64,000 nt of DNA from an uncultured Bacilli bacterium. Lineage in GTDB: Bacteria > Bacillota_I > Bacilli_A > RF39 > UBA660. Below the pieces are notes generated by a model that searched no databases, had not been told where the DNA came from, and saw nothing but the letters and a program-made list of their open reading frames with translations. The DNA is taken from assembly GCA_934096815.1 (NCBI GenBank), contig CAKOMY010000005.1, forward strand, positions 48,348 through 112,347, in the 5' to 3' direction. This document shows, piece after piece, positions 43,323 through 52,565 of this stretch (the stretch's first letter is position 1; each line of letters opens with the position of its first letter). The position numbers and the translations under genes are program-made.

Positions 43323-43971
43323 TGTCAATCCTATAACCTATCCCTTTTACTGTTATTATAATATCTGTATTAATTTTTTCTCTAATTCTTTTTAAGTAAA
43401 CTGTAATTGTATGATCATCTACATCATTTCCAGTCCATTCCCATATTTTATCTAATAATAAATTACGAGTAACTACTTTATTGATATTAATAAATAATAA
43501 ATTTAGTATTTTTAGTTCTAATGAAGATAACTCTATTTTTTGATTATTCTTATAAACTTCCATTTTATCATAATTGTAAGTTATATCTTTAATTTTAATT
43601 GTAGAATTATTGTTTTTCCTTACCATAATACGATTAATTCTAGTAAGTAATTCTTTCATACTAAATGGTTTAGTAATATATTCATTAACACCTAACTCTA
43701 ATCCTTTAACAACATTATCTTCATCATCAACGGCTGTTAAAATAATTGTTGGTATATTTAAATCTTTAATATTATTTTCATATAAATTAAAACCATTTCC
43801 ATCTGGTAAAGTTACATCTAAAATTATTAAATCAATCTTATTATTACTATTTAAATAATTAATGGAGTCACTTATATTTGTTTTTGCAACAACTTGATAA
43901 TTATTTTGTTCTAAATTATATTTTATCCCTTTAATTATACTAAGATTATCTTCAATTAATAAAATATTCAT
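43312..43971 (-). CDS. OmpR/PhoB-type response regulator
   Basis: 219 residues. Receiver: IEDN, LIILDVTLPDGNG (phospho-acceptor), ILTAVDD, NEYITKPF. Winged helix ending in VYLKRIREKI and TVKGIGYRI. Partner of the kinase downstream. The MacB-type exporter 2.5 kb upstream (46540-49802) is a possible target, as in BceRS-like systems, but the kinase loop is longer than in BceS, so this is only a suggestion. Confidence 0.93.
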   Translation of the reverse strand: MNILLIEDNLSIIKGIKYNLEQNNYQVVAKTNISDSINYLNSNNKIDLIILDVTLPDGNGFNLYENNIKDLNIPTIILTAVDDEDNVVKGLELGVNEYITKPFSMKELLTRINRIMVRKNNNSTIKIKDITYNYDKMEVYKNNQKIELSSLELKILNLLFININKVVTRNLLLDKIWEWTGNDVDDHTITVYLKRIREKINTDIIITVKGIGYRIDNEK

Positions 43972-43989
43972 AATTATATTCCTTTCTTT

Positions 43990-44856
43990 TTAATTAATAT
44001 TTAATGTATTAATAATTTGTTCTAAATAATTTATATCATTAAATTCACTAATTGCAAAACATTTTTTACCTAAATCTTTAAAACTTGCTCCACATGTGTA
44101 TAATTTGCTTCTATCTAGTATTATAAAACGATCATAAAATGAGTTATTATCTATAAACTCAACATTTTTATATTGCTTTGTATATTTTTCTTTAAGAACG
44201 CTATCAACATTTTTAGAAACTATAATAATTTTTAAATTTATATCTTTAAGAATATCTAATAATTCTTTGCTAGCATAATTATCAATAATTATTATTTCAG
44301 TTCTTGCTTTATTTAAGATATCTACAAGAATTGAATAAGCATCATATATTTGACCTTCAAAAAATATTTTCTTTATTTTTTGTTCTTTAAATGAATCTAG
44401 GGTATTTTCAAGTAATTGAATTCTATTTTCGTGATTTAACAATAATTCATTAGTGTTAAAATTATTAGCAAAATATCTTCTCATTTTAACAAAAGCATCA
44501 ATGATTTGGATATTTACTTTAACAGCTATATCACTTTTTAATAAACCTGATAACATCATAATTCCTTGTTCCGTTAGAACATATGGAAGATATTTGTAGT
44601 GTTGCCCTCTTAAATTATTGCTTTTGTTTAAGGTTGCAAATTGTGACCTTAAAGATAATCTATCTATTTCCTCATCAGTTAGTTGAAAACAAAATGTACT
44701 TGGAAATCTATCTATATTTCGTTTAATTACCTGATTTAATCGCTTAGTTTCAATTTGATATAGTATAGCAACATCCGAAGATAACATTACTTGCACCCCT
44801 CTTACTTCAAAAATCATATTTTCTATTTGTTTATCTTTTATTATAATTTCATTCAT
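43990..44856 (-). CDS. ORF6N-domain DNA-binding protein
   Basis: 288 residues. The N-terminal ORF6N domain has VRGVQVMLSSDVAILYQIETKRLNQVIKRN and YVLTEQGIMMLSGLL. After a helical linker, the C-terminal domain has a phospholipase-D-like fold pattern (IIIIDNYASKELLDIL; FYDRFIILDRSKLYTCGASFKDLG). The residues LRSQFATLNK are encoded by a 27-bp palindromic stretch (44627-44653) matching five palindromes just upstream of the gene. ORF6N proteins occur in phages and mobile islands; DNA binding is inferred from the family. Confidence 0.88.
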   Translation of the reverse strand: MNEIIIKDKQIENMIFEVRGVQVMLSSDVAILYQIETKRLNQVIKRNIDRFPSTFCFQLTDEEIDRLSLRSQFATLNKSNNLRGQHYKYLPYVLTEQGIMMLSGLLKSDIAVKVNIQIIDAFVKMRRYFANNFNTNELLLNHENRIQLLENTLDSFKEQKIKKIFFEGQIYDAYSILVDILNKARTEIIIIDNYASKELLDILKDINLKIIIVSKNVDSVLKEKYTKQYKNVEFIDNNSFYDRFIILDRSKLYTCGASFKDLGKKCFAISEFNDINYLEQIINTLNIN

Positions 44857-45147
44857 TAAATCCTCATTTTCTATTACAAATCGTGTTCAAGATCACATTT
44901 TGTGATCTTGAAGAATATTTTTTTAGTATTTACACTTGAGGTCGCAATTTGCGACCTCAAATTTAGAATCGCATTCTTTTCTTGTTCAAGGTCGCGAATT
45001 GCGACCTTGAAGATTAATTACACTATTATATTAAGCTTTTGGTATAACTTTTTCATCTTGAGGTCACAATTTGTGATCTCAAGTTTGTACAATAAATATT
45101 AATTTTAGCATGTTTATTTCTTTAAGGCCGCAAATTGCGACCTTAAA
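44627..45147. repeat. Six palindromes of type AAGGTCGCAATTTGCGACCTT
   Basis: Copies: 44627-44653 (inside the ORF6N gene), 44886-44912, 44936-44960, 44985-45011, 45057-45083, 45121-45147. Each is a near-perfect palindrome of 25-27 bp, core GGTCGCAA/TTGCGACC with compensatory changes (GATCACA/TGTGATC in copy 2, GGCCGC/GCGACC in copy 6). Spacing between copies is 23-46 bp. Compensated changes point to selection on symmetry, as in binding sites or RNA hairpins. Confidence 0.9.
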
Positions 45148-45155
45148 CATATTTA

Positions 45156-45407
45156 TCATTTATCGTTATCATTATCTATTTTTTCTATTTTTAAAGTATA
45201 TCCTAGAGGTCCTAAAATTCTTAACACACTTTTAATATTTGGTGGATATATTCCTCTTTCAATTTTAGCAATTTTGTCCCTTAAAACATGAGATTTATCA
45301 GCCATTTCTTGCTGAGTTAATCCTAGTTTATGTCTTAAACAGACAAAATCAAAGTTAAAATTTTGATATAATATTTCTTCTAATTCGGATTCATAATTAC
45401 TTTTCAC
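45156..45407 (-). CDS. XRE-family helix-turn-helix regulator
   Basis: 83 residues from a GTG start with AGTGGTG upstream. HTH: LRHKLGLTQQEMADKSHVLRDKIAKIERG, typical of lambda-repressor-like or HigA-type antitoxins. No toxin gene is adjacent in frame. It reads toward the palindromes and the ORF6N gene, so it may be co-transcribed with, or regulate, the latter. Confidence 0.85.
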   Translation of the reverse strand: MKSNYESELEEILYQNFNFDFVCLRHKLGLTQQEMADKSHVLRDKIAKIERGIYPPNIKSVLRILGPLGYTLKIEKIDNDNDK

Positions 45408-45499
45408 ACAATCACCACTTTAAGAATATCATTAATGTTCTATACATGCAACATTATATTAGAAAATATAAAGAAATCATTAGTCATTTAACTTATATA

Positions 45500-45528
45500 G
45501 AAAAAACTCTCCACTTTGGAAAGTTTCG
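45500..45528 (-). terminator. Terminator after the metallopeptidase-like gene
   Basis: AAACTTTCCA (minus) pairs with TGGAGAGTTT, followed by TTTCT. A near-identical hairpin (AAACTTTCC/GGGAGAGTTT) occurs at 46511-46536 after the ABC permease gene. Confidence 0.7.
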
Positions 45529-45540
45529 TTATTAAAAATA

Positions 45541-46449
45541 TTATTTTTTTAAATTACTTTGTGTTTTAGTTTGCAATAAAAATTTTATATATTCTTTATC
45601 ATTTTCATCTTTGGCATTCATTAAATCTTCAAATAACATATCTTTAGATTTTTTAAGTACACATCCATCACTAATATAGTATTCAAACTTTAATTGAGGA
45701 TATTTGATAAGTAATTCTGGCATATTAATAATAATAGAATCAAATATATTATCAAAAGAAAATGATGGTGGAATTATTAAATTCATCAATTGAAATTTAG
45801 TTTTATGATTATTATAGTCATTTAAGTTTTTTTCTAAAGATGTTTTTATTTTCTTTAATATTGATGGTTTAAGATTTATTCCTATATATTCTAAAAATAA
45901 TAATAAATATTTATTTCCTTGAATATCAGCAATTGTCTCTTCTGAAGTAAATTCATAGCTAGGATTACAAAAAACGCCTTCAAAATATGATTCATTTTCT
46001 ATTACAGCTCTATTTAATTCATTAGATAAACATACATTACTAATTATTTCTTCTTTAATGCATCTTACTACCCATTCATTACTATATCCTACTTTTTTGT
46101 CTATAGCAATTTTAAAATGAGTTAATTCATGAAAAATTATTTGTATTAAATTTATTTTTCCAGAGTATATTTGTTTCACAATTTTTTCATTTATAGTTAT
46201 TTTATTATCACTTTCACTATATAAGCCAAAAGTTGAGAATGGAAGTTTATCTATAATAAATGAATAATTATCTCTATTAAGACCCGCATTAGCCAAATAT
46301 GTTTTCATAACTAAAAGTATAAAACTACTTAAATTTTCTTTAAATTCATAATAAGATAATTTTGAATTATCTTTTTCAATTTGTAAAATATTTAGTTTTA
46401 TTTGTTTAAATTCGATTGAATTTAAAACAACCTCATTTAATAATTTCAT
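45541..46449 (-). CDS. Putative zinc metallopeptidase (HExxH)
   Basis: 302 residues, no signal peptide or membrane helix. IIFHELTHFKIAID gives an HExxH motif at about residue 108, and SEETIADIQG about 60 residues later could supply the third ligand (Glu). Such layouts are seen in ImmA-like and other small gluzincin peptidases. Substrate unknown. Confidence 0.65.
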   Translation of the reverse strand: MKLLNEVVLNSIEFKQIKLNILQIEKDNSKLSYYEFKENLSSFILLVMKTYLANAGLNRDNYSFIIDKLPFSTFGLYSESDNKITINEKIVKQIYSGKINLIQIIFHELTHFKIAIDKKVGYSNEWVVRCIKEEIISNVCLSNELNRAVIENESYFEGVFCNPSYEFTSEETIADIQGNKYLLLFLEYIGINLKPSILKKIKTSLEKNLNDYNNHKTKFQLMNLIIPPSFSFDNIFDSIIINMPELLIKYPQLKFEYYISDGCVLKKSKDMLFEDLMNAKDENDKEYIKFLLQTKTQSNLKK

Positions 46450-46510
46450 AATTTATCTCCGTTATTACTTTTTATTATAACATATTATTAACAAATACAT
46501 AAATCTTTTA

Positions 46511-46536
46511 TAAGTTAAAAACTCTCCCTAAGGAAA
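46511..46536 (-). terminator. Terminator of the MacB-type ABC operon
   Basis: AAAACTTTCC (minus) pairs with GGGAGAGTTTT around a short loop, followed by TAAC; same family as 45500-45528. Confidence 0.65.
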
Positions 46537-46539
46537 GTT

Positions 46540-49131
46540 TTATATATTTTCATTTCTAATAGTTTCAATCGTGTTTTGTTTATTAATTCTACTAATAGAA
46601 TACTTCATTAATATACTTATTAATAATAATACAAATATACTAGAAATTATAATTCCATTAAATGGTACTTCAAATTTTAAGTCTTCATTTTGACTTAATA
46701 ATAAATATATAACATAAGATATTGCTAAACCAATAGGAATACCAAAGATAAGTGATTTAATACAAACAAAGATACTTTCTAATCTTATCATTCTATTAAA
46801 TTCTTTAGTTGTCATACCAACAGATTTTAACATAGCAAACTCTGGTTTTCTTAATTCCATACTAGTTGTTATAGTATTAAATATATTAGTAACACTTATT
46901 AAAGTAATAACTGTAATAAAACCATATAAGAATATACCAATTAATAAAATTAAATTTCGCATTATTCTAACATTTTCTTCTTTATTATCAATATGATATC
47001 TCTCATCTTTTAAAATATTATCAATATCATCTTGTAACTTACTAGCATTAGAACTATCAAAATAAACATTATAATAATTATTTGTTCCTTTAATTTTATC
47101 ATAATATTCATCATTTACTACTAGATATTCTTCATTATTATAGTTATTTTTTATTCCAAAAGGAAATTTAGTAGTAATAAATCCAATAGTTAAATCTATA
47201 TTATATTCTCCTACATATTCTCCTACATTAGTATATAAAGTAGTATTTATAATATCGTTTTTATTATAATTAAATATGCTTGTTTTTTTATACTTATTAT
47301 TTTTATCCATTATATTAATATAATCTATTAAAATAGCTTTATCTTTAAATTCATTATAATTTAAATTTAGGGAATTAATATATTTTTTATATTGATAATC
47401 ACCTAATGAGATTATTTGAATATTATAACTATCATCAAATTCTTCTTTGTATGAAGGATTATTTATTTCACAATTAGTAGTTCTTATAACACTATAATCG
47501 TTAATATTATCTAATTTAACTGTTTGATTTATTTTATTAATAATATTTTTATCTTCTTTACTAGTAATATTATAATTAATGTTATATTCAGAAGCACTAA
47601 CTTCTTTTTTTATTTCATTCATAAAAGTATTCATAAAGTAAGTTAGGGAAATAAATACCAAAACTGAAATGGTTAAAGATACAATAGTTGTACGATAACT
47701 CTTTTTATTTCTTTTAATATTTTTATAAGATATTTCTCCACCTACTGCAAATATTTTATTAATTAATTTAGGCACTTTTAATTTTTTACTATTTAATTTT
47801 AGATTAGCGCTATTTCTAATTGAATCAATGGGACTTATTTTAGATGCTTTTCTTGCACTTTTAAGAGCAGATAAATAAATTGTTATAATACCTAATAGAA
47901 TTGCAACTATATATGATATTACAGAATATGATAGAACCATATTAAGTCCACCAGTTAATGAATCTTTAAGTAAAATGTTACAAATAATTATTAAAATATA
48001 TGATGCAATAAATCCAAGTAATAAACCTAAAGGAATACCAATTAATCCCAAGATAGTTGCTTCATAAAAGACATTATTTTTAATTTGTTTTTTAGTTGCA
48101 CCAATACTTCTAAGCATCCCATACTGTTTAATTTTTTCAGTTATTGAAATATCAAAACTATTTTTAATACAAAATACAGAAGTAAACACTATAATAATGC
48201 AAACAACTATTACAACATAACCTAAATTACCAATTCCACTATTATTAATTGGATCAATTTCCAAAGCAATCAAATAGCCATTAAAATCGGTTGCATATCT
48301 TGCTTTTTCTAGTTCTTCACGAACATTAATTAACTCTTCTTCATTATCAAAACTACCATAATAATATTTGTTAAGAACATCTGCATTAACTCCAATAATA
48401 TCAGCAGTAACTTTTATATGATTTTTACTACCAACTTTATTATATTTAGCATAAACATTCACATTTCCAGTAAAATTATTATCATCAATATAGCTTATAA
48501 ATGTATAACCAGGTGCAATGTATGGTTCAATATTAGTTGCTGATCTTTCATAAACTCCAACTATTTTATATGTCTTTTGCTTAGTATTAATAATCTTTTC
48601 ATTATCGGCATCATAACCATCATATTGATTTAATTTATAAGTGCCAGATACCCTCTCGCCAACTTCTAGAGTAATTTCTTTGTTATTTTCAATATCCATT
48701 CTTCCGTTTGTTTTTAAATGAGTAGGTATTATAATTTCGTCTTCGTTTTGCGGTAAACGTCCACTTGTTAATCTAATTGATAAATTTTCTAAAGCACCTT
48801 TATCAAAGCCCATAACATAGGCATATGGTTTACCACTGTTTTTAGAATCTTTTAATGGAGCATATCCTATTTCTTTAGTTAAATAAACGTCTTCAACACC
48901 ATTATTATTCTTTATGTTTTTAACTTCATCACTTGGAACATCCATAAATTCAACATGGAAATCACCTTTAACATATTTTTCATAAACTATTAAAGATTTT
49001 AATCCACTAGCATACATAGTTGCAACTGCTGTTATTAATGCAACGGATAACATAATTCCAATAATAGTAACGATAGTTCTTTTTTTATTTAATTTTAAAT
49101 TTTTAATAGTTAATTTTTTTAGTAAGTTCAT
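46540..49131 (-). CDS. ABC transporter permease, MacB/FtsX-type, two-repeat
   Basis: 863 residues. An N-terminal membrane helix, a long extracytoplasmic domain, three helices with KIKQYGMLRSIGATKKQI. Then the second half repeats the design (YFMNTFMNEIKKEVS.., ELRKPEFAMLKSVGMTTKEFNRM) before three final helices. This is the layout of ten-helix BceB/YtrF-like or MacB-like exporters of peptides and lipoproteins. Adjacent ATPase gene 49134-49802, 2 nt away. Confidence 0.9.
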   Translation of the reverse strand: MNLLKKLTIKNLKLNKKRTIVTIIGIMLSVALITAVATMYASGLKSLIVYEKYVKGDFHVEFMDVPSDEVKNIKNNNGVEDVYLTKEIGYAPLKDSKNSGKPYAYVMGFDKGALENLSIRLTSGRLPQNEDEIIIPTHLKTNGRMDIENNKEITLEVGERVSGTYKLNQYDGYDADNEKIINTKQKTYKIVGVYERSATNIEPYIAPGYTFISYIDDNNFTGNVNVYAKYNKVGSKNHIKVTADIIGVNADVLNKYYYGSFDNEEELINVREELEKARYATDFNGYLIALEIDPINNSGIGNLGYVVIVVCIIIVFTSVFCIKNSFDISITEKIKQYGMLRSIGATKKQIKNNVFYEATILGLIGIPLGLLLGFIASYILIIICNILLKDSLTGGLNMVLSYSVISYIVAILLGIITIYLSALKSARKASKISPIDSIRNSANLKLNSKKLKVPKLINKIFAVGGEISYKNIKRNKKSYRTTIVSLTISVLVFISLTYFMNTFMNEIKKEVSASEYNINYNITSKEDKNIINKINQTVKLDNINDYSVIRTTNCEINNPSYKEEFDDSYNIQIISLGDYQYKKYINSLNLNYNEFKDKAILIDYINIMDKNNKYKKTSIFNYNKNDIINTTLYTNVGEYVGEYNIDLTIGFITTKFPFGIKNNYNNEEYLVVNDEYYDKIKGTNNYYNVYFDSSNASKLQDDIDNILKDERYHIDNKEENVRIMRNLILLIGIFLYGFITVITLISVTNIFNTITTSMELRKPEFAMLKSVGMTTKEFNRMIRLESIFVCIKSLIFGIPIGLAISYVIYLLLSQNEDLKFEVPFNGIIISSIFVLLLISILMKYSISRINKQNTIETIRNENI

Positions 49132-49133
49132 AG

Positions 49134-49802
49134 TTATTCACCTACTATTTTTCCATCTTCAATTTTAATAATTCGATCTGCAACAGCAGCTATTTCCATA
49201 TTATGAGTAATCATTATAATTGTTTGTTTTAATTCTTTATTTGTTTTTTTAAGAAGTGCTACTATTTCATCACTTGATTTTGAATCTAAATTTCCGGTTG
49301 GCTCATCTGCTAGTATGATACTTGGATTTGTAATTAATGCCCTACCTATACTTGTTCTTTGTTGTTGTCCACCTGATAACTCATTTGGCAAATGATTTTT
49401 TCTAGCTTCTAAACCTAAAAGTTTAATCATATCATTTAATTTAGTTTTATCAGGTGTTCTTCCATCTAACGCAAGTGGTAATGTAATATTTTCTTCCACG
49501 TTAAGAATAGGAATTAAATTATAAAACTGATATATTAATCCAACTTGTCTTCTTCTAAAGATAGCAAGCTTATCATCATCAAATTTATAAATATCTTGTC
49601 CATTAACATAAACTTTACCACTTGTTGGTCTATCTACTCCACCAATTAAATGTAATAATGTTGACTTACCACTACCTGATGCTCCTACAATAGCAACAAA
49701 CTCTCCTTTTTCAACACTAAAGGATACATGATCAAGTGCAACAACTTTAGTGCTATCTTTACCATATACTTTAGTTAAATTTTCAACTTTTAATATTTCC
49801 AT
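49134..49802 (-). CDS. ABC transporter ATPase, MacB/LolD-type
   Basis: 222 residues, full length. Walker A GASGSGKST, Q-loop LIYQFYNLIPIL, signature LSGGQQQRTSIGRAL, Walker B IILADEPTGNLD, switch MITHNM. AAAGGAAG before the ATG. Partner of the permease downstream; substrate likely a peptide or lipoprotein, by family. Confidence 0.93.
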   Translation of the reverse strand: MEILKVENLTKVYGKDSTKVVALDHVSFSVEKGEFVAIVGASGSGKSTLLHLIGGVDRPTSGKVYVNGQDIYKFDDDKLAIFRRRQVGLIYQFYNLIPILNVEENITLPLALDGRTPDKTKLNDMIKLLGLEARKNHLPNELSGGQQQRTSIGRALITNPSIILADEPTGNLDSKSSDEIVALLKKTNKELKQTIIMITHNMEIAAVADRIIKIEDGKIVGE

Positions 49803-49961
49803 ATAATCTTCCTTTCAACAATTAAGTTATATCACACTAAAAGTTACAATTAAGTTACATTTTGTTATTTTGATATTGTTTTAATTGTTGCTTTAATTCA
49901 TACCATGTAAATAAATTTAAATTTACTATAATTCTATTTTAAATAACAAATGTAATGAGAT

Positions 49962-50411
49962 TTATAAATCAAATTCTACACTAAAATATTTATATTCTCC
50001 ATCATATATTTTTTTAATAATTCGGTATTTTCCACTTGTTAAATTACCATATGCTTTAGACCAATCAATATTCATTTCTAACTCATTATTGTCATCTACT
50101 AAATATCCCATTTCATTAAATAAAACATCACCCCTTGGTTTTAATTCATACCAAATATGATCAATTCTTTTTTCTAATTTGTAATATTCTTCATATGTAT
50201 ATTTAGTTTTATTTTTATCTGTAATAATAATTGTTGCACCACTTTTAGTTAAAGTATTATCTTTTAATTTCATAGTAACACCTTCAAGCGTATATTCTTC
50301 ATTATCTTTATTTAAAGTAACACTGGCATTATTTAAAGAATCTAAATAATAAATTAATCCTCCAAATATTAATACAATTAAAATTATTTTAATTAAAAGT
50401 TCTTTTTTCAT
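49962..50411 (-). CDS. Membrane-anchored Ig-like-fold protein
   Basis: 149 residues. One N-terminal membrane helix, then about 115 residues with the pattern GVTMKLKDNTLTKSGATIIITDKN..Y.Y...Y.LEK and GKYRIIKKIYDG..KYFSVEFDL. This matches a small immunoglobulin-like domain frequent in Bacillota surface proteins. Monocistronic, divergent from 50513. Function unknown. Confidence 0.75.
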   Translation of the reverse strand: MKKELLIKIILIVLIFGGLIYYLDSLNNASVTLNKDNEEYTLEGVTMKLKDNTLTKSGATIIITDKNKTKYTYEEYYKLEKRIDHIWYELKPRGDVLFNEMGYLVDDNNELEMNIDWSKAYGNLTSGKYRIIKKIYDGEYKYFSVEFDL

Positions 50412-50455
50412 ATAAGTATCTCCTTCTATTTATAGTTTAGCATATAAACAAAATA

Positions 50456-50484
50456 TTGTCTTTAATATTTGCATATGCTATAAT
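50456..50484 (+). promoter_or_regulatory. Promoter of the 50513 gene
   Basis: TTGTCT (50456-50461), 17-nt spacer, TATAAT (50479-50484), 29 nt before the start codon. Confidence 0.7.
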
Positions 50485-50512
50485 AACTGGAATTGTTGAA
50501 AGGAAGATTTAA

Positions 50513-51400
50513 ATGAATATACTAGATAAAATGAGCGAATATAAAAGAAGATTATATTTAAGATATATTACCGGTAATATCGGTTTTGTGAGAGAAACTA
50601 ATGATGCAATTATATGTTATGTAAAAGAAGATAAAATAGATAATGGAATATTAATGGATTTATCTAAACGTTCTAAAGAAGTAAATTTAGATAAAAAAAT
50701 TTGTTATGTATTTGATAATATAGTTACATATAAAAGACTAAATATTTTATCACAAGATAACTCTGAAATTATAATTAAAGATTGTGATTTTAAAAATGGA
50801 TTACAAATAGGTTGTGCTGGCAAATGTATAATTGATAATTCATTCTTTAAATTATATGGAATTGGATATAACAGATATAATATTATCGCTAATGAATTGG
50901 AACTTAAAAATTTAAAAGAAAATATGATAGATTTTAATGGTGATTATGAATTGGGGATATGTGTAAAAGAAAAGTTAACACTTAAAAATAGTATTTTATC
51001 AACGAATAGTTTAGTGAAATCAATTTTATTAATTTCAGATAATATTTTAAATATTGATAATTCAAGTATTAATAGTCATTCAATTATTATTAATGCTCCT
51101 AAAATTTGTACTAAAGGAAAGGCTGAAATTAATTCAGATAGTATTAAAATGTATACTGAAGATTTTGATAGTATAAATATTATTACTTCTTATCTTGAAA
51201 TTAATGGTGAATTTATTGATACTAGTGATAAAAAAGTTACACTTAGAAAAATAGTTAATGATGTTGAGAAAAAAAGATTAGAGTTAATCGATTGTTTAAA
51301 GAAAGTAAAAACTAAAGTTGATGAAGAAAATCAAAATAGATTAAATGATTATCAAAAAGAACTAGAAAATAAACCGGTTAAAACTTTATTAAAAAAATAA
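50513..51400 (+). CDS. Beta-helix-like cytoplasmic protein, unknown
   Basis: 295 residues, GGAAGATTTAA before the ATG. The middle 200 residues consist of short hydrophobic strands with Asn and Ser turns (IIIKDCDFKNGLQIGCAGKCIIDNSFF; ILNIDNSSINSHSIIINAP), a right-handed beta-helix or bactofilin-like pattern. A coiled-coil C-terminus follows. No signal peptide. No firm family. Confidence 0.7.
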   Translation: MNILDKMSEYKRRLYLRYITGNIGFVRETNDAIICYVKEDKIDNGILMDLSKRSKEVNLDKKICYVFDNIVTYKRLNILSQDNSEIIIKDCDFKNGLQIGCAGKCIIDNSFFKLYGIGYNRYNIIANELELKNLKENMIDFNGDYELGICVKEKLTLKNSILSTNSLVKSILLISDNILNIDNSSINSHSIIINAPKICTKGKAEINSDSIKMYTEDFDSINIITSYLEINGEFIDTSDKKVTLRKIVNDVEKKRLELIDCLKKVKTKVDEENQNRLNDYQKELENKPVKTLLKK

Positions 51401-51443
51401 AAGAAGGATTTCTATAAAAAATTAAATTCCTTCTTTTTATTTT
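51398..51443. terminator. Bidirectional terminator
   Basis: AAAAGAAGGA and TCCTTCTTTT are inverted repeats with a ~22-nt loop between the convergent genes 50513 and 51437; T-runs on both sides. Confidence 0.75.
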
Positions 51444-51652
51444 ATACAATAAAATTTAGTACCTTTTGGTTTTATTTGTAATATAGGGTATTCTGTGCAA
51501 TCATATGAATCATAAAAGATTCCATAATATACATTATCTTTCTTTATAGCTATAATTGGTCTATTAACTCTAAAAATACAAGCTAAATCTATAACAACTA
51601 TTAAAACTATAGAACATATAATAATTAAAAATATTTTTAAATATTTATTCAT
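51437..51652 (-). CDS. Small membrane-anchored protein
   Basis: 71 residues: one N-terminal membrane helix (IFLIIICSIVLIVVIDLACIF) and a short extracytoplasmic part with two Cys (DSYDCTEYPILQ, GTKFYCIK) that could pair. Ends the transcript of the DUF1003 gene, 9 nt downstream of it. Confidence 0.65.
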   Translation of the reverse strand: MNKYLKIFLIIICSIVLIVVIDLACIFRVNRPIIAIKKDNVYYGIFYDSYDCTEYPILQIKPKGTKFYCIK

Positions 51653-51661
51653 AACTTCTTT

Positions 51662-52180
51662 TTAATCTTTTTTATTTTCTTCACTTTCCTCTAATAATTT
51701 TAATATTTTATTTTGATTAGTAGTTAATCTACTTATTTCTCTATGTAATTCTTCTAAAATAAGTTCACTTTTTAAATCCGTTTTATAATCATTAGAACTT
51801 CTTAATCGATCTTTTTTAGCTTCTCTATTTTGACTCATCATAATTATTGGGGCTTGTAATGCGGCAATACATGATAATAATAAATTAAGTAGTATGAATG
51901 GATATGGATCAGCATTTTCTAATACATAAATATTTAACATTATCCATAATATTAAAAAAACAACCATACCAATTATAAAATTCCAACTACCAGCAACTTC
52001 TGTTATTTTATCGGCTACCTTATCTCCAAAAGTACGATTTATATCGCTTTGTTTATCAGTATCTACTGCAATTGGTTCATCAATTAACATATTAATTAAT
52101 TCTTCTTCATCATTACTTTCAAGATTCGTTTTTAATAACATTTCTACTATTTCTTTTTTAGTTCTACTTCTTTCAGCCAT
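51662..52180 (-). CDS. DUF1003 membrane protein
   Basis: 172 residues. The DUF1003 core is clear: RTFGDKVADKITEVAGSWNFIIGMVVFLILWIMLNI, PYPFILLNLLLSCIAALQAPIIMMSQNREAKKDR, two membrane helices, then a coiled coil. Biochemical role unknown; family members are widespread. Confidence 0.92.
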   Translation of the reverse strand: MAERSRTKKEIVEMLLKTNLESNDEEELINMLIDEPIAVDTDKQSDINRTFGDKVADKITEVAGSWNFIIGMVVFLILWIMLNIYVLENADPYPFILLNLLLSCIAALQAPIIMMSQNREAKKDRLRSSNDYKTDLKSELILEELHREISRLTTNQNKILKLLEESEENKKD

Positions 52181-52565
52181 TTTATACCACCTATTAAAAT
52201 AATAACATTTATAAAATATAATGTAAATTATTTTGTGACTGTATTAAAACGGTTTTAAAAGATAATGTTAAATCATATGGTTGTTATATTTTCTATTTAA
52301 GTTTGAAATTCCTATTATAAAAACTAACTATTTCAGATTACTTTTCTTTCTAAGATTACCATACTTAACATACAATTAAAACACTTCCACATTTAATAAC
52401 TGATTAAAAAAACATAAAGCTTTTATGATAATATACATCATTTTATAAATTTACAACTAATTAATCTAATTTAGTCCATACAATTTTACTATAAAAAGGA
52501 TAAGCATTCATTTACTTTACAAATAAACTATGATATCTTTTTTATAGTATAAGGTTGTGATTAAT
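52181..52565. other. Intergenic region between divergent genes
   Basis: About 385 AT-rich bases. The fic ribosome binding site (AAGG at about 52551) is weak. I see no ORF, strong hairpin or repeat. Confidence 0.5.

Noticed and set aside
44886..45147. Five regular-looking repeats as a CRISPR array
   Set aside because: Units are palindromic, vary in sequence with compensated changes, and spacers are irregular (23-46 bp); no cas genes nearby.
42132..49802. Kinase/regulator pair and ABC exporter as one Bce-type resistance module
   Set aside because: They are 2.5 kb apart with unrelated genes and terminators between; the kinase has a longer extracytoplasmic loop than BceS-type kinases. Left as a possibility only.
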